From assembly GCF_905203285.1 (NCBI RefSeq), contig NZ_CAJKVK010000082.1, forward strand, positions 1 through 8,501: a DNA stretch of 8,501 nt. The letters are read 5' to 3'. The translations under genes were made by a program, and so were the position numbers. Positions 1 to 6,315 of this stretch are shown in pieces. The stretch is from an uncultured Succinatimonas sp. (GTDB taxonomy: Bacteria > Pseudomonadota > Gammaproteobacteria > Enterobacterales > Succinivibrionaceae). Position 1 is the first letter of the stretch. The number at the start of each line of letters is the position of its first letter. Under the pieces are notes generated by a model. That model saw nothing but the letters and a program-made list of their open reading frames with translations. It had not been told where the DNA came from and searched no databases.

Positions 1-88
1 ATAAAAACGTTTAATATCAATAAGATAAATTATAAATACTTTTATAAATATTGAGTGGGAATAGTTAGTTTTTAACTTTTTTCATAAA

Positions 89-135
89 AGGCCCTGATTT
101 ACATTTTAAAGGATGTAAGTCGGGGCTTAATTTTT
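89..135 (+). terminator. Strong hairpin, probable Rho-independent terminator
   Basis: A 14-bp stem (arms 91-104 and 113-126, two G-U wobbles) closes an 8-base loop. It begins GCCC and ends GGGGC, and can be extended by two weak pairs. TTAATTTTT follows on the plus strand, so it reads best as a plus-strand terminator. The minus side is also T-containing (CTTTTATG), so it may act in both directions. No plus-strand gene end is visible at 1-88, which is AT-rich and full of stops. The gene it serves would lie left of the window, or it is a back-up terminator for the helicase gene. Confidence 0.6.
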
Positions 136-146
136 GTTGCTTTCAT

Positions 147-175
147 AAAAAGAAATTCCAGACAGTGTCTGGAAT
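147..175 (-). terminator. Terminator of the PLD-helicase gene (perfect palindrome plus T-tract)
   Basis: Positions 155-175 are a perfect inverted repeat: arms ATTCCAGACA and TGTCTGGAAT around one central base, so in RNA about a 9-bp stem with a 3-base loop. On the minus strand it is followed at once by TTCTTTTT, the normal layout of an intrinsic terminator. It lies 50 bases past the helicase stop codon. The central 13 bases, CAGACA-S-TGTCTG, recur as a palindrome at 3812-3824, which is discussed among the findings. Confidence 0.65.
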
Positions 176-225
176 ATTTGAGAGGAAAGGCACTATCTAA
201 AATTTCAAGGTTGTTTTCAAAAAGA

Positions 226-3200
226 CTAATTGTATAGAATACTTTTACTTAAATATTTAGCAGGAATTTCATTTTGAAGTTTTAACTTAAAGTTGATTGG
301 AGATTCTCCTTCATATGAGATAGGAGTTGCAAATCCAAGACAAGCATATGGAGCTAGAGTTTTATTCTTATTGTATTTTTTATCACGAACGAATAGCAAC
401 ATATTGTTTTTAGAGTTGATTAAACGTTGTCCCTCTTTAGATTCTATTTTTACATTATTTGACGTTTGCCAGTGGAAGGTTTGGTTATCGATGGCATAGT
501 CTTCATAAAGGGTGTTTTCGCTGTACTCATTAAGATTCTTATGTAATGTCACCATTAAGATGTTGATGTTATTTTTTTTGTCGTAAAAATGACCTTTGAC
601 CTGTGTAGTAGGGTTATCGTAGTCAAGAGCACTCAATAATTGATCTCTTGTATAAGTTCCGTAAAGATCAAGAGGGCTGTTAGTAGTAAGTGGTTTTAAA
701 GGTACATCAATATTATTTTCTAAGACTACAATTAACTGTTGTAGTTCATCTTTGATGTTTTTACTAAACAAAAATCTCTTAAAGGCTTCAATATCTCCAT
801 TCTTTTCATCCCTGTAATAACTTATAAATAGCATTTTAAAAAATTGATTGGTGATATCAATTTGTTCTTCTAAAAGAGATTCTTTAATAAAAGATAAAAA
901 ACGCTGACTATTTATGTGACTTATCTTTTGGAAGAATTGAAAGCCTTGTTTTGAGTTGGTATAAAAATCTTCTTTGATGATTAATGCGTTAGTTAGCAAT
1001 GAGCTAAAACTACGATTATTGTTGTATATATCACCTAAATCTAGTTGATAATACTCTATAAATTCTTGTAAAGAAGGAACTTTTTCAATCTGATCTCTAA
1101 GCTGCATTATTTTGGTTGTAAGATTTTTATTAGTATTTTGGGCAGATTTTATGTTGTCTAAAACGTTCTTCATGGCCTCTTTTTGAAGCTCAATAAAGCA
1201 ATTTGGTGGTAGATTAATAAAACCGTCTTTAATTTCGTCTTGCAGGCTTTTCGTTCCTTTATTAAGAAGAGCTTGAAAACGCGAGCTGTAATTAAAATTG
1301 CGAGCTGCTTTTGCAATAAAGTCCAATACAACTAGATGATCTTTTCCAGGATATAAACGCAGTCCACGGCCTAATTGCTGCAAAAATATGGTTAAAGAAT
1401 TTGTAGGGCGTAAAAAGAGGACAGTATTTACTTGGGGAATATCTACACCTTCATTGTAAAGATCGACTGTAAAGATGATAGAAATTTTTCCATCAATTAG
1501 CTCTTTTTGGGCATTGGCACGTTCTTGTGAACTGCTGCGCGAATTTAAGGCTAATGCTTTAACATCGCTATTTTGGTTAAAAAAGTTAGCCATGTATTGG
1601 GCATGCTTTATATTTACACAAAAACCTAAAGCTTTTGTTTTTTCGATATTATCAACATAATGTAAAAGTGTTTTTAATATATTGTCTGCTCTATAGAATG
1701 CGCTTTTAGAGTCGTCAACAAATACTTTTTCAAGTTGCTTTGTGTCATATTCGCCATTTTTCATGGCTATAGAGCTTAAATCAACAGTGTCGCTGATGCC
1801 AAAATAAGCAAATGGGCAGAGAAGACCTTTTTCTAGAGCTTGCGGTAACCTGATAGAAGCCGTTATTCCGTCATCAAAGTATTGGAAAATTTGGCGATCA
1901 TCGTTTCTCTCTGGCGTAGCAGTAAGGCCAAGAAGAATTTTTGGCTTTAAATATTTAAATAAATCTTGATAACTTTCAGCGCCGCCATGATGTGCCTCGT
2001 CAACGATAATAAAATCATAAAAATTAGCGCCACCATTGACTGTACAAATGTTTCTTACATCTAAGGATTGGATGGTAATAAATAGATTCTCTCGTGAAAT
2101 TGGTTTTTCACCCGAACAGCATATTTCTCCAAAATTTGGATTTCTTAAAATATATCTAAATGTTTGTAATGCCTGTTCAAGAATTTCTTTTCTATGCGCA
2201 ACAAAAAGAAGACGCGAGGTCTGTTTGTTTTTATCTTGTTGTTGCTTAAAACGCAGGTAGTCAAATGCAGCAATAACCGTCTTTCCTGTTCCTGTCGCCG
2301 CAACTATTAGATTTTTATTGCGGTTATAAAGTGTTCTTTGGATAGCTAGCTTATCTAAAATTTCTTGCTGATAATCATATGGTTTGATATTAAAAAAAGT
2401 TGTATTTTGCGTATTTGTAATATTATTTTTTGGATTTTTTTCTTCCTGAAGAGCGTGTCTTAATTTTTCTATTTCTTCTACTTTTCCGCTAAACTCCTCA
2501 AAATCTGGAGAATTTAAGAAAAAATCAAAAGAATTTAGGACTTTTTGATATAAAAAGAAGTCGTAAAGTTCAGAAATCTTAATATTCCATTCAAGTCCGG
2601 AATTAAGCGCGGATCGTGATAGATTAGAAGAACCTACGTAAGCAGAACCGCAGCCGTTATTTCGTTTGAAGATAAAAGCTTTAGCATGCATGCGAACTTT
2701 TTTACTGTTGTAACATATTTTTATATGAGTATTTTTAAGCTTGGAAAACTCTTCTAATGCGCGTGATTCTGTTGCACCAATATACGTTGAAGTTAAGATT
2801 GTCAGATTTCCGCCTCTTTCTAAAAAGTCTTTAAGATCTCTTTCAATTTGCAGGAAACCGTAATATTTTATAAATGATATGAAAAAGCAGATATTATCGG
2901 CACTTCTAATCTCTGCTTTAATTTCATTGATAAAAGGGATTTCTCCATTTACGCCAGTAAAAATTTGATTGATGTTTAAGGGAAGGGTCGGTCTTGGATA
3001 TGTTGGAATTAATTCATTTTTTCTTATTTCTTGTAAGATAGTGAGAGGATTGACAGGATCGCTAATGGTAGAAGATGGTAATTCCCTTACCGTTTGGTTA
3101 AGTATTTTGTATAGAGTTGGCAGTAGATTTTTATCATCTTCATGTTCATTAATATATGATCTTAAAATGTTTTTAATAAAATTAACAATTGATGAGATTC

Positions 3201-3312
3201 CCTCAGGATCTGCTTTAACAGATTTAGTTTCTTTGATTGTAATTTTTTCTTCTTTAATATCATTTTGATCTGCAATCGTCAGTAAACGATCGTAAATTCC
3301 GTTATGCAGCAT
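226..3312 (-). CDS. PLD-nuclease / SF2 DEAH-box helicase / DUF3427 protein
   Basis: A 1028-residue cytosolic protein predicted to bind and translocate on or unwind nucleic acid using ATP, and probably to cleave it. Residues about 130-250 form a phospholipase-D-like domain with one HKD motif: H209-x-K211, then GSSN at 227-230. The usual Asp is replaced by Lys216. Residues about 308-680 form the two helicase lobes: Walker A AATGTGKT (338-345), DEAH (438-441), motif III TAT (464-466) and motif VI QQLGRGLR (645-652). Residues about 700-870 are unassigned. About 870-1025 resembles DUF3427, with FHWQT at 946-950 and FVRDK at 974-978. Single-HKD nucleases usually act as dimers. The start follows GGTGA at a good distance, and the N-terminal NGIYDRLLT is where such proteins normally begin. 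Full length and intact. No methylase, NUDIX or other partner gene adjoins it, so a defence or repair role is inference from the domains. More AT-rich than its neighbours, which suggests transfer. Confidence 0.93.
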   Translation of the reverse strand: MLHNGIYDRLLTIADQNDIKEEKITIKETKSVKADPEGISSIVNFIKNILRSYINEHEDDKNLLPTLYKILNQTVRELPSSTISDPVNPLTILQEIRKNELIPTYPRPTLPLNINQIFTGVNGEIPFINEIKAEIRSADNICFFISFIKYYGFLQIERDLKDFLERGGNLTILTSTYIGATESRALEEFSKLKNTHIKICYNSKKVRMHAKAFIFKRNNGCGSAYVGSSNLSRSALNSGLEWNIKISELYDFFLYQKVLNSFDFFLNSPDFEEFSGKVEEIEKLRHALQEEKNPKNNITNTQNTTFFNIKPYDYQQEILDKLAIQRTLYNRNKNLIVAATGTGKTVIAAFDYLRFKQQQDKNKQTSRLLFVAHRKEILEQALQTFRYILRNPNFGEICCSGEKPISRENLFITIQSLDVRNICTVNGGANFYDFIIVDEAHHGGAESYQDLFKYLKPKILLGLTATPERNDDRQIFQYFDDGITASIRLPQALEKGLLCPFAYFGISDTVDLSSIAMKNGEYDTKQLEKVFVDDSKSAFYRADNILKTLLHYVDNIEKTKALGFCVNIKHAQYMANFFNQNSDVKALALNSRSSSQERANAQKELIDGKISIIFTVDLYNEGVDIPQVNTVLFLRPTNSLTIFLQQLGRGLRLYPGKDHLVVLDFIAKAARNFNYSSRFQALLNKGTKSLQDEIKDGFINLPPNCFIELQKEAMKNVLDNIKSAQNTNKNLTTKIMQLRDQIEKVPSLQEFIEYYQLDLGDIYNNNRSFSSLLTNALIIKEDFYTNSKQGFQFFQKISHINSQRFLSFIKESLLEEQIDITNQFFKMLFISYYRDEKNGDIEAFKRFLFSKNIKDELQQLIVVLENNIDVPLKPLTTNSPLDLYGTYTRDQLLSALDYDNPTTQVKGHFYDKKNNINILMVTLHKNLNEYSENTLYEDYAIDNQTFHWQTSNNVKIESKEGQRLINSKNNMLLFVRDKKYNKNKTLAPYACLGFATPISYEGESPINFKLKLQNEIPAKYLSKSILYN

Positions 3313-3353
3313 TAAAAATCACCATTCAATTTAATCTGATAGTTATGCAGCAT
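3304..3353. promoter_or_regulatory. Paired 9-bp palindromes, candidate operator at the helicase start
   Basis: ATGCAGCAT (arms ATGC and GCAT around one base) occurs at 3304-3312 and again at 3345-3353, inside exact 12-bp repeats GTTATGCAGCAT at 3301-3312 and 3342-3353. The copies are 41 bp apart, close to four turns of B-DNA, so a dimeric protein bound to each would sit on the same face. They cover the two start codons, so binding could block transcription or, in RNA, translation. The function is inferred; the repeat itself is plain in the sequence. Confidence 0.35.
3312..3353 (-). CDS. Possible 13-codon leader peptide coupled to the helicase gene
   Basis: On the minus strand an ATG at 3353 opens a short frame, MLHNYQIKLNGDF, whose TAA shares its last base with the helicase ATG (TAATG). 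That arrangement is typical of translational coupling. The first four codons, ATGCTGCATAAC, are identical to the first four of the helicase, though the frames differ downstream. The GGTGA used by the helicase lies inside this frame. No clear ribosome binding site precedes the leader ATG, so translation is uncertain. It may instead be the trace of a small duplication around the start region, or simply two copies of an operator. Confidence 0.3.
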   Translation of the reverse strand: MLHNYQIKLNGDF

Positions 3354-3555
3354 AAGAAAAAACGCTTTGAAGTTGAATAGATAAGTAAAAAATTTTTTAA
3401 GTCGGTCATGGCTTTTTATATGTTGTTCCCTTTATCTTTATTGTATTTTTTTATTTTGATAGAAGATTTATAGATGCTTTTTATGAACAATAATTTTTCT
3501 TTTAACTTATTAATATTAATAGATATTTACGCCTAGCTAGCTTTCCAATTACAAC

Positions 3556-3611
3556 GTTTTGCGGTGTTTTGTTACAGTAAATTGTGGCATTTTGTTACAG
3601 TGTTTTGCGGT
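3556..3611 (+). repeat. 23-bp-period repeat array, IS21-terminus-like
   Basis: Five blocks alternate 10, 13, 10, 13 and 10 bases long: GTTTTGCGGT, GTTTTGTTACAGT, AAATTGTGGC, ATTTTGTTACAGT, GTTTTGCGGT. The 12-mer TTTTGTTACAGT is exact in both long blocks (3567-3578, 3590-3601), and GTTTTGCGGT is exact in the first and last blocks. IS21-family insertion sequences are known to carry multiple short direct repeats at their ends as transposase binding sites, and motifs of this flavour are common there. No istA or istB frame and no opposite end is visible, so this would be a solo or decayed end. It could also be an operator array. Confidence 0.4.
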
Positions 3612-3795
3612 AAGACGAACCATATGAGTATGAAAAGCAAAAGAGACGGTTATTAAAGTTTTAAGCAGTACCTAAGATTTTGTCTATGATGTTTCGTTTT
3701 CTTGAAAATTTAAAGAAAACTCTAACTATATTTAACTGGCCGGTAACTTTCATAAAGAAAAGATCATTAATTAATTGTCTTCAAATGTTTTTCTA

Positions 3796-3827
3796 TTTCA
3801 TAAGGAGGCAACAGACACTGTCTGTTG
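3796..3827. repeat. Palindrome sharing its core with the helicase terminator
   Basis: A perfect inverted repeat at 3809-3827 (arms CAACAGACA and TGTCTGTTG around one base) is preceded by TTTCATAA at 3796-3803. The same order, TTTCATAA then a CAGACA-S-TGTCTG palindrome, occurs at 141-175. Unlike that copy there is no T-tract on either side, so it is not an obvious terminator. It could be a protein-binding site or one of two repeats bounding the inserted helicase segment. Confidence 0.4.
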
Positions 3828-3944
3828 TGTGGATCTTATTGATTTTTTTACTTAAAGTTTAAGCTCGGTCCCGTTTTTTGAAAAGCTTAACGGATATCAT
3901 TTAATCTCTTTGATTTAACCTATCTAATAAATTAAGAAAAAACT

Positions 3945-4040
3945 ATGCGTAATAAACCTGTTTTTGTCACTCTTTTTTCCATTATTTTGATCGTATATAT
4001 TCTGTTTGGCGGTGACTCAGATGCTGTATCCTTTCTTTAA
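3945..4040 (+). CDS. Possible 31-codon single-span membrane microprotein
   Basis: An ATG frame of 31 codons begins MRNKPVFVTLFS, continues as an uninterrupted hydrophobic run to ILFGG (about residues 6-23), and ends in a short acidic tail before TAA. This is the shape of a small inner-membrane protein, or of a severed signal-anchor from a larger gene. The ribosome binding site is weak (TTAAGAAAAAACT before ATG). A good plus-strand terminator begins 42 bases past the stop, which supports transcription in this direction. I do not recognise the sequence. It may be spurious or the surviving N-terminus of a deleted gene. Confidence 0.3.
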   Translation: MRNKPVFVTLFSIILIVYILFGGDSDAVSFL

Positions 4041-4081
4041 GCCTTAAATCCGTTTTAATTTTGAAAAAGAACTAAATATGC

Positions 4082-4121
4082 TCTTTTGCAAAGATTTTCT
4101 TTGCGGAAGACTTTATTTTTT
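4082..4121 (+). terminator. Plus-strand intrinsic terminator facing the LysR gene
   Basis: A 12-bp stem (arms 4082-4093 and 4099-4110, two G-U pairs on the plus strand) with loop ATTTT is followed by CTTTATTTTTTC. The wobbles would be A-C mismatches on the minus strand, so it is a plus-strand signal more than a LysR terminator. It implies a plus-strand transcript through 3945-4040 and would protect the convergent LysR gene. Confidence 0.6.
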
Positions 4122-4165
4122 CTGATAAATTTTAAATCAAAGATTTGCTTTTAAACTTACGGGGT

Positions 4166-5056
4166 TTACTCTTTATTTAAAACATTTCTTAGATGTTCAA
4201 CAAGTTTTACCGCAGCTTTACTTGGTGTTCTTTGTTCTTTCCATACTAAAAAGCCCGAAGCTTCAAGTGCCGGTTTTAGCGGTATGAATTTCATTTGAGA
4301 ATTTTGTTTTAAGTTCATGCAGTCTTTAAGACATACCATGTCGGCAAGATTTGCTTCGGCAAGCATATAAGCGTTTTGCGGCAAATTATAAGTACAAACT
4401 ATATTAAGTTTTGATGTAGGGGCATTAAGCCAGGAGCGGAACTCCTCATTTTTAAGCGATTGAGTAGAGAACAGCAGCGGAATCCCTTTTAAATCACTGG
4501 GGGTAATATATTCTTTATCATATAAAGGGCTTTCAGGACGAGTGAGTACTCCCCAGGAATTTTTTAGCGGCAGCGTCAGATATGAGTACTCGTTAAGACC
4601 GATTTCACTTGCGGAAATGGCGACGCCAAAATCACAATTTTCGGTTTTCAGCAAATAACGCATGGTATCGTCGTTGCAGCTTACGATATTAAATTTAACT
4701 TTAGAATATTTTTGTTTAAATTCAGTAAGATTTTTGGCAAGAAAGTTTAAAACAGGCGATTCGCCCATGGCGATGCTGATAGTTCCGCTTATTTCATCAT
4801 TTTTAGCAGTAATTTCTTCTTTGGTGTTATTGAAAAGTTCAAGAATCATTAATGCTCTGCGGTAGAAAAGTTCCCCTGCTTCGGTAAGAGTAATGTGCCT
4901 GCTGCCGCGTTCAAAGAGTTTTTTACCAAGCTCATCTTCAAGTTCTTTAAATTGGCGAGACAAAGTAGGCTGGGTAATGTGTAAAGCTTCAGCTGCAGCA
5001 GTGACGCTTTTAGTTTCAACGACGGCAACAAAATAGCGTAATACTCTGATATCCAT
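4166..5056 (-). CDS. LysR-type transcriptional regulator
   Basis: A 296-residue protein of the normal family length. The N-terminal winged helix-turn-helix (residues 2-60) is textbook: LRYFVAVVETKSVTAAAEAL, then HITQPTLSRQFKELEDELG and LFER. A linker helix (about 65-90) leads to a type 2 periplasmic-binding-like effector domain (about 91-294) that senses a small molecule. It is transcribed away from the hydrolase and exporter genes, with 141 bp between start codons. Such divergent pairing, plus the T-N11-A site between them, makes those genes its likely targets. The inducer cannot be read from sequence; a substrate of the hydrolase or exporter is the natural guess. The ribosome binding site upstream of the ATG is poor. 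Confidence 0.93.
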   Translation of the reverse strand: MDIRVLRYFVAVVETKSVTAAAEALHITQPTLSRQFKELEDELGKKLFERGSRHITLTEAGELFYRRALMILELFNNTKEEITAKNDEISGTISIAMGESPVLNFLAKNLTEFKQKYSKVKFNIVSCNDDTMRYLLKTENCDFGVAISASEIGLNEYSYLTLPLKNSWGVLTRPESPLYDKEYITPSDLKGIPLLFSTQSLKNEEFRSWLNAPTSKLNIVCTYNLPQNAYMLAEANLADMVCLKDCMNLKQNSQMKFIPLKPALEASGFLVWKEQRTPSKAAVKLVEHLRNVLNKE

Positions 5057-5079
5057 AATTTTTTATCTATAAAAGTGAA

Positions 5080-5109
5080 ATTATAAACAATGCTTTATAG
5101 GCATGAAAA
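5080..5109 (-). promoter_or_regulatory. Sigma-70 promoter of the LysR gene
   Basis: On the minus strand a perfect -10 TATAAT (5085-5080) lies 18 bp from a -35 TTTTCA (5109-5104, four of six matches). It would start RNA near 5073, giving a short leader of about 17 bases. The -35 region falls inside the LysR box at 5090-5114, so bound regulator should repress its own gene. Confidence 0.6.
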
Positions 5110-5114
5110 AGCAT
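5090..5114. promoter_or_regulatory. LysR-family binding site (T-N11-A dyad)
   Basis: ATGCTTT (5090-5096) and its exact reverse complement AAAGCAT (5108-5114) are separated by 11 bases, which is the T-N11-A architecture of LysR recognition sites with a 7-bp dyad. The centre (5102) is about 61 bp upstream of the predicted hydrolase start, near the usual -65 position for activation, and overlaps the LysR promoter. Confidence 0.65.
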
Positions 5115-5127
5115 AAAAATATAGTAT

Positions 5128-5156
5128 TTGATTATAGATTAACACTAATTCATACT
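5128..5156 (+). promoter_or_regulatory. Activatable promoter of the hydrolase gene
   Basis: A -35 TTGATT (5128-5133) and -10 CATACT (5151-5156), each four of six matches, are spaced 17 bp. RNA would begin near 5163, leaving a leader of about 35 bases. The weak hexamers fit a promoter that needs LysR activation. Confidence 0.45.
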
Positions 5157-5197
5157 TAAATCACATAAAAAATTTAATTTATTCACAAAAGGTATAA

Positions 5198-6238
5198 ATG
5201 GGGATTGATATGAAAAAAGTTTTTAAAGCTTTAGCCTTATGCTCGGCATTATCTTTGGCTTTGGGGGTCAGTGCTGCAGAAGGTCCTGACAACTTTTATA
5301 AAAGTGAGAGTGTTTCTTTACAAAAAGTGAGCTTTAATAATTTATATAAAATGAAAGTAGGCGGTAATCTTTACCTGCCCAAAGATTACAAAAAAGGGGT
5401 TAAATATCCGGCCGTTATTATCGGACATCCGATGGGTGCGGTTAAAGAGCAGGGCTCAAATCTTTATGCACAAAAGCTTGCAGAAAAAGGATTTGTTACT
5501 TTAGCTATTGATTTAAGTTTTTGGGGAGAGTCAGAAGGTCAGCCGCGTAATGCCGTATTGCCCGACGTTTATGCTGAGGATTTTTCAGCAGCTGTTGATT
5601 TTTTAGGCAGTTCAGATTTTGTTGATCGCGATAAAATCGGCGTTTTGGGTATTTGCGGTTCAGGATCTTTTGCAATTTCAGCAGCCAAGATTGATCCTCG
5701 TATTAAGGCCGTAGCTACCGCCAGCATGTACAATATGGGTAATGCAGTACGTCACGGACTTAACAATTCATTTACCAAAGAACAAAGAGATGCGCTTTTA
5801 GCTCAGGCCGCAGAGCAAAGATATGTTGAGTTTGCAGGCGGCAATCCTTTATATACTTCAGGAACACCGCATGAGATTAATGATAAGTCATCGGATATTG
5901 AAAAAGAATTTTACAATTTCTATCGCACTGAGCGCGGTGAATTCACTCCTGAAGGTGTAGATGAAAGTACTACCACCCATCCGACTTTAACTTCCCATGT
6001 TAAATTCATTAATTTCTATCCTTTTGAGGATATTGAGACAATTTCTCCGCGTCCGATGCTTTTTATAACCGGTGACAGCGCCCATTCAAGGGAATTTAGC
6101 GAGGATGCTTATAAGAGAGCGGGAGAGCCTAAAGAACTTTATATCGTTAAAGGGGCAAATCACGTTGATTTGTATGACGATACCTCGAAGATCCCGTTTG
6201 ATAAGATAGCCGATTTCTTTAACACGGCTTTTAATTAA
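5198..6238 (+). CDS. Secreted alpha/beta hydrolase (YcjY / dienelactone-hydrolase-like)
   Basis: A 346-residue hydrolase, probably periplasmic. A Sec signal peptide starts MKKVFKALAL (residue 5 on) with likely cleavage after VSA or VSAA (26-27). No lipobox is present. The fold shows the oxyanion-region motif GHPMG (76-80), the nucleophile elbow GICGSG (151-156), Asp293 in FITGD and His322 in ANHVDLYD. The elbow places Cys153, not Ser, at the nucleophile position, as in dienelactone hydrolase and in YcjY-type proteins, which share GICG and HVDLYD motifs. Substrate unknown; an ester, lactone or thioester is inferred. ATG at 5198 has AAAGG five bases upstream; ATG at 5210 (M5) gives the cleaner signal peptide and is a real alternative. 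It is first in a likely two-gene unit with the exporter downstream and under the divergent LysR regulator. Confidence 0.9.
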   Translation: MGIDMKKVFKALALCSALSLALGVSAAEGPDNFYKSESVSLQKVSFNNLYKMKVGGNLYLPKDYKKGVKYPAVIIGHPMGAVKEQGSNLYAQKLAEKGFVTLAIDLSFWGESEGQPRNAVLPDVYAEDFSAAVDFLGSSDFVDRDKIGVLGICGSGSFAISAAKIDPRIKAVATASMYNMGNAVRHGLNNSFTKEQRDALLAQAAEQRYVEFAGGNPLYTSGTPHEINDKSSDIEKEFYNFYRTERGEFTPEGVDESTTTHPTLTSHVKFINFYPFEDIETISPRPMLFITGDSAHSREFSEDAYKRAGEPKELYIVKGANHVDLYDDTSKIPFDKIADFFNTAFN

Positions 6239-6266
6239 TTTTTGATTTTCTCTAATTAGGAAAAAC

Positions 6267-6290
6267 AAGGTCGGAGCGATCCGGCTTTTT
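6267..6290 (+). terminator. Intercistronic terminator/attenuator with a GCGA tetraloop
   Basis: A 9-bp stem (arms 6267-6275 and 6280-6288, two G-U pairs) closes on GCGA, a stable GNRA loop, and runs into TTTTT. It sits in the 77-bp gap between the hydrolase and exporter genes. No separate promoter is evident before the exporter, so partial read-through, with less exporter than hydrolase RNA, is likely. Confidence 0.65.
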
Positions 6291-6315
6291 CGTGTTTTAA
6301 ATATAAAGGGTAAAA

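Larger units (their letters stand above)
3354..4165. other. Gene-poor interval between helicase and LysR genes
   Basis: About 810 bases without a convincing gene. The helicase promoter should lie at its left end, but I see no good -35/-10 pair there. A perfect 14-bp AT palindrome (TATTAATATTAATA) is at 3508-3521 and CTAGCTAG at 3533-3540. The repeat array (3556-3611), the palindrome (3809-3827), a small ORF (3945-4040) and a terminator (4082-4121) are listed separately. An AAGGAGG at 3802-3808 looks like a strong ribosome binding site, but it leads into the palindrome and no ATG frame follows. The stretch looks like insertion debris. Confidence 0.6.

Noticed and set aside
30..50. Two copies of TTATAAATA 12 bp apart at the left edge
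   Set aside because: Pure AT sequence where such repeats arise easily; no associated gene or structure.
3388..3399. AAAAAATTTTTT palindrome upstream of the helicase as a terminator or promoter element
   Set aside because: A simple A/T run in AT-rich DNA with no GC stem and no matching -35 or -10 at the right spacing.
3556..3611. CRISPR array
   Set aside because: The repeat units are only 10-13 bases, directly adjacent and without unique spacers, and no cas gene is present.
3649..3755. Minus-strand frame starting MKVTGQLNIV and ending ILGTA near the repeat array
   Set aside because: About 31 codons, no ribosome binding site and no recognisable similarity; overlapping frames exist on both strands, so neither is supported.
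3680..3862. Plus-strand 60-codon frame with a TTG start in the gap
   Set aside because: No ribosome binding site, low-complexity hydrophobic content, and it runs through the perfect palindrome at 3809-3827; it is best read as chance.
4849..5031. Second minus-strand frame inside the LysR gene
   Set aside because: Shadow of the LysR helix-turn-helix coding region in another frame.
5198..5260. Lipoprotein signal in the hydrolase because of Cys15
   Set aside because: The residue before the Cys is Leu, not Gly, Ala or Ser, and a normal VSA/A cleavage site lies downstream.
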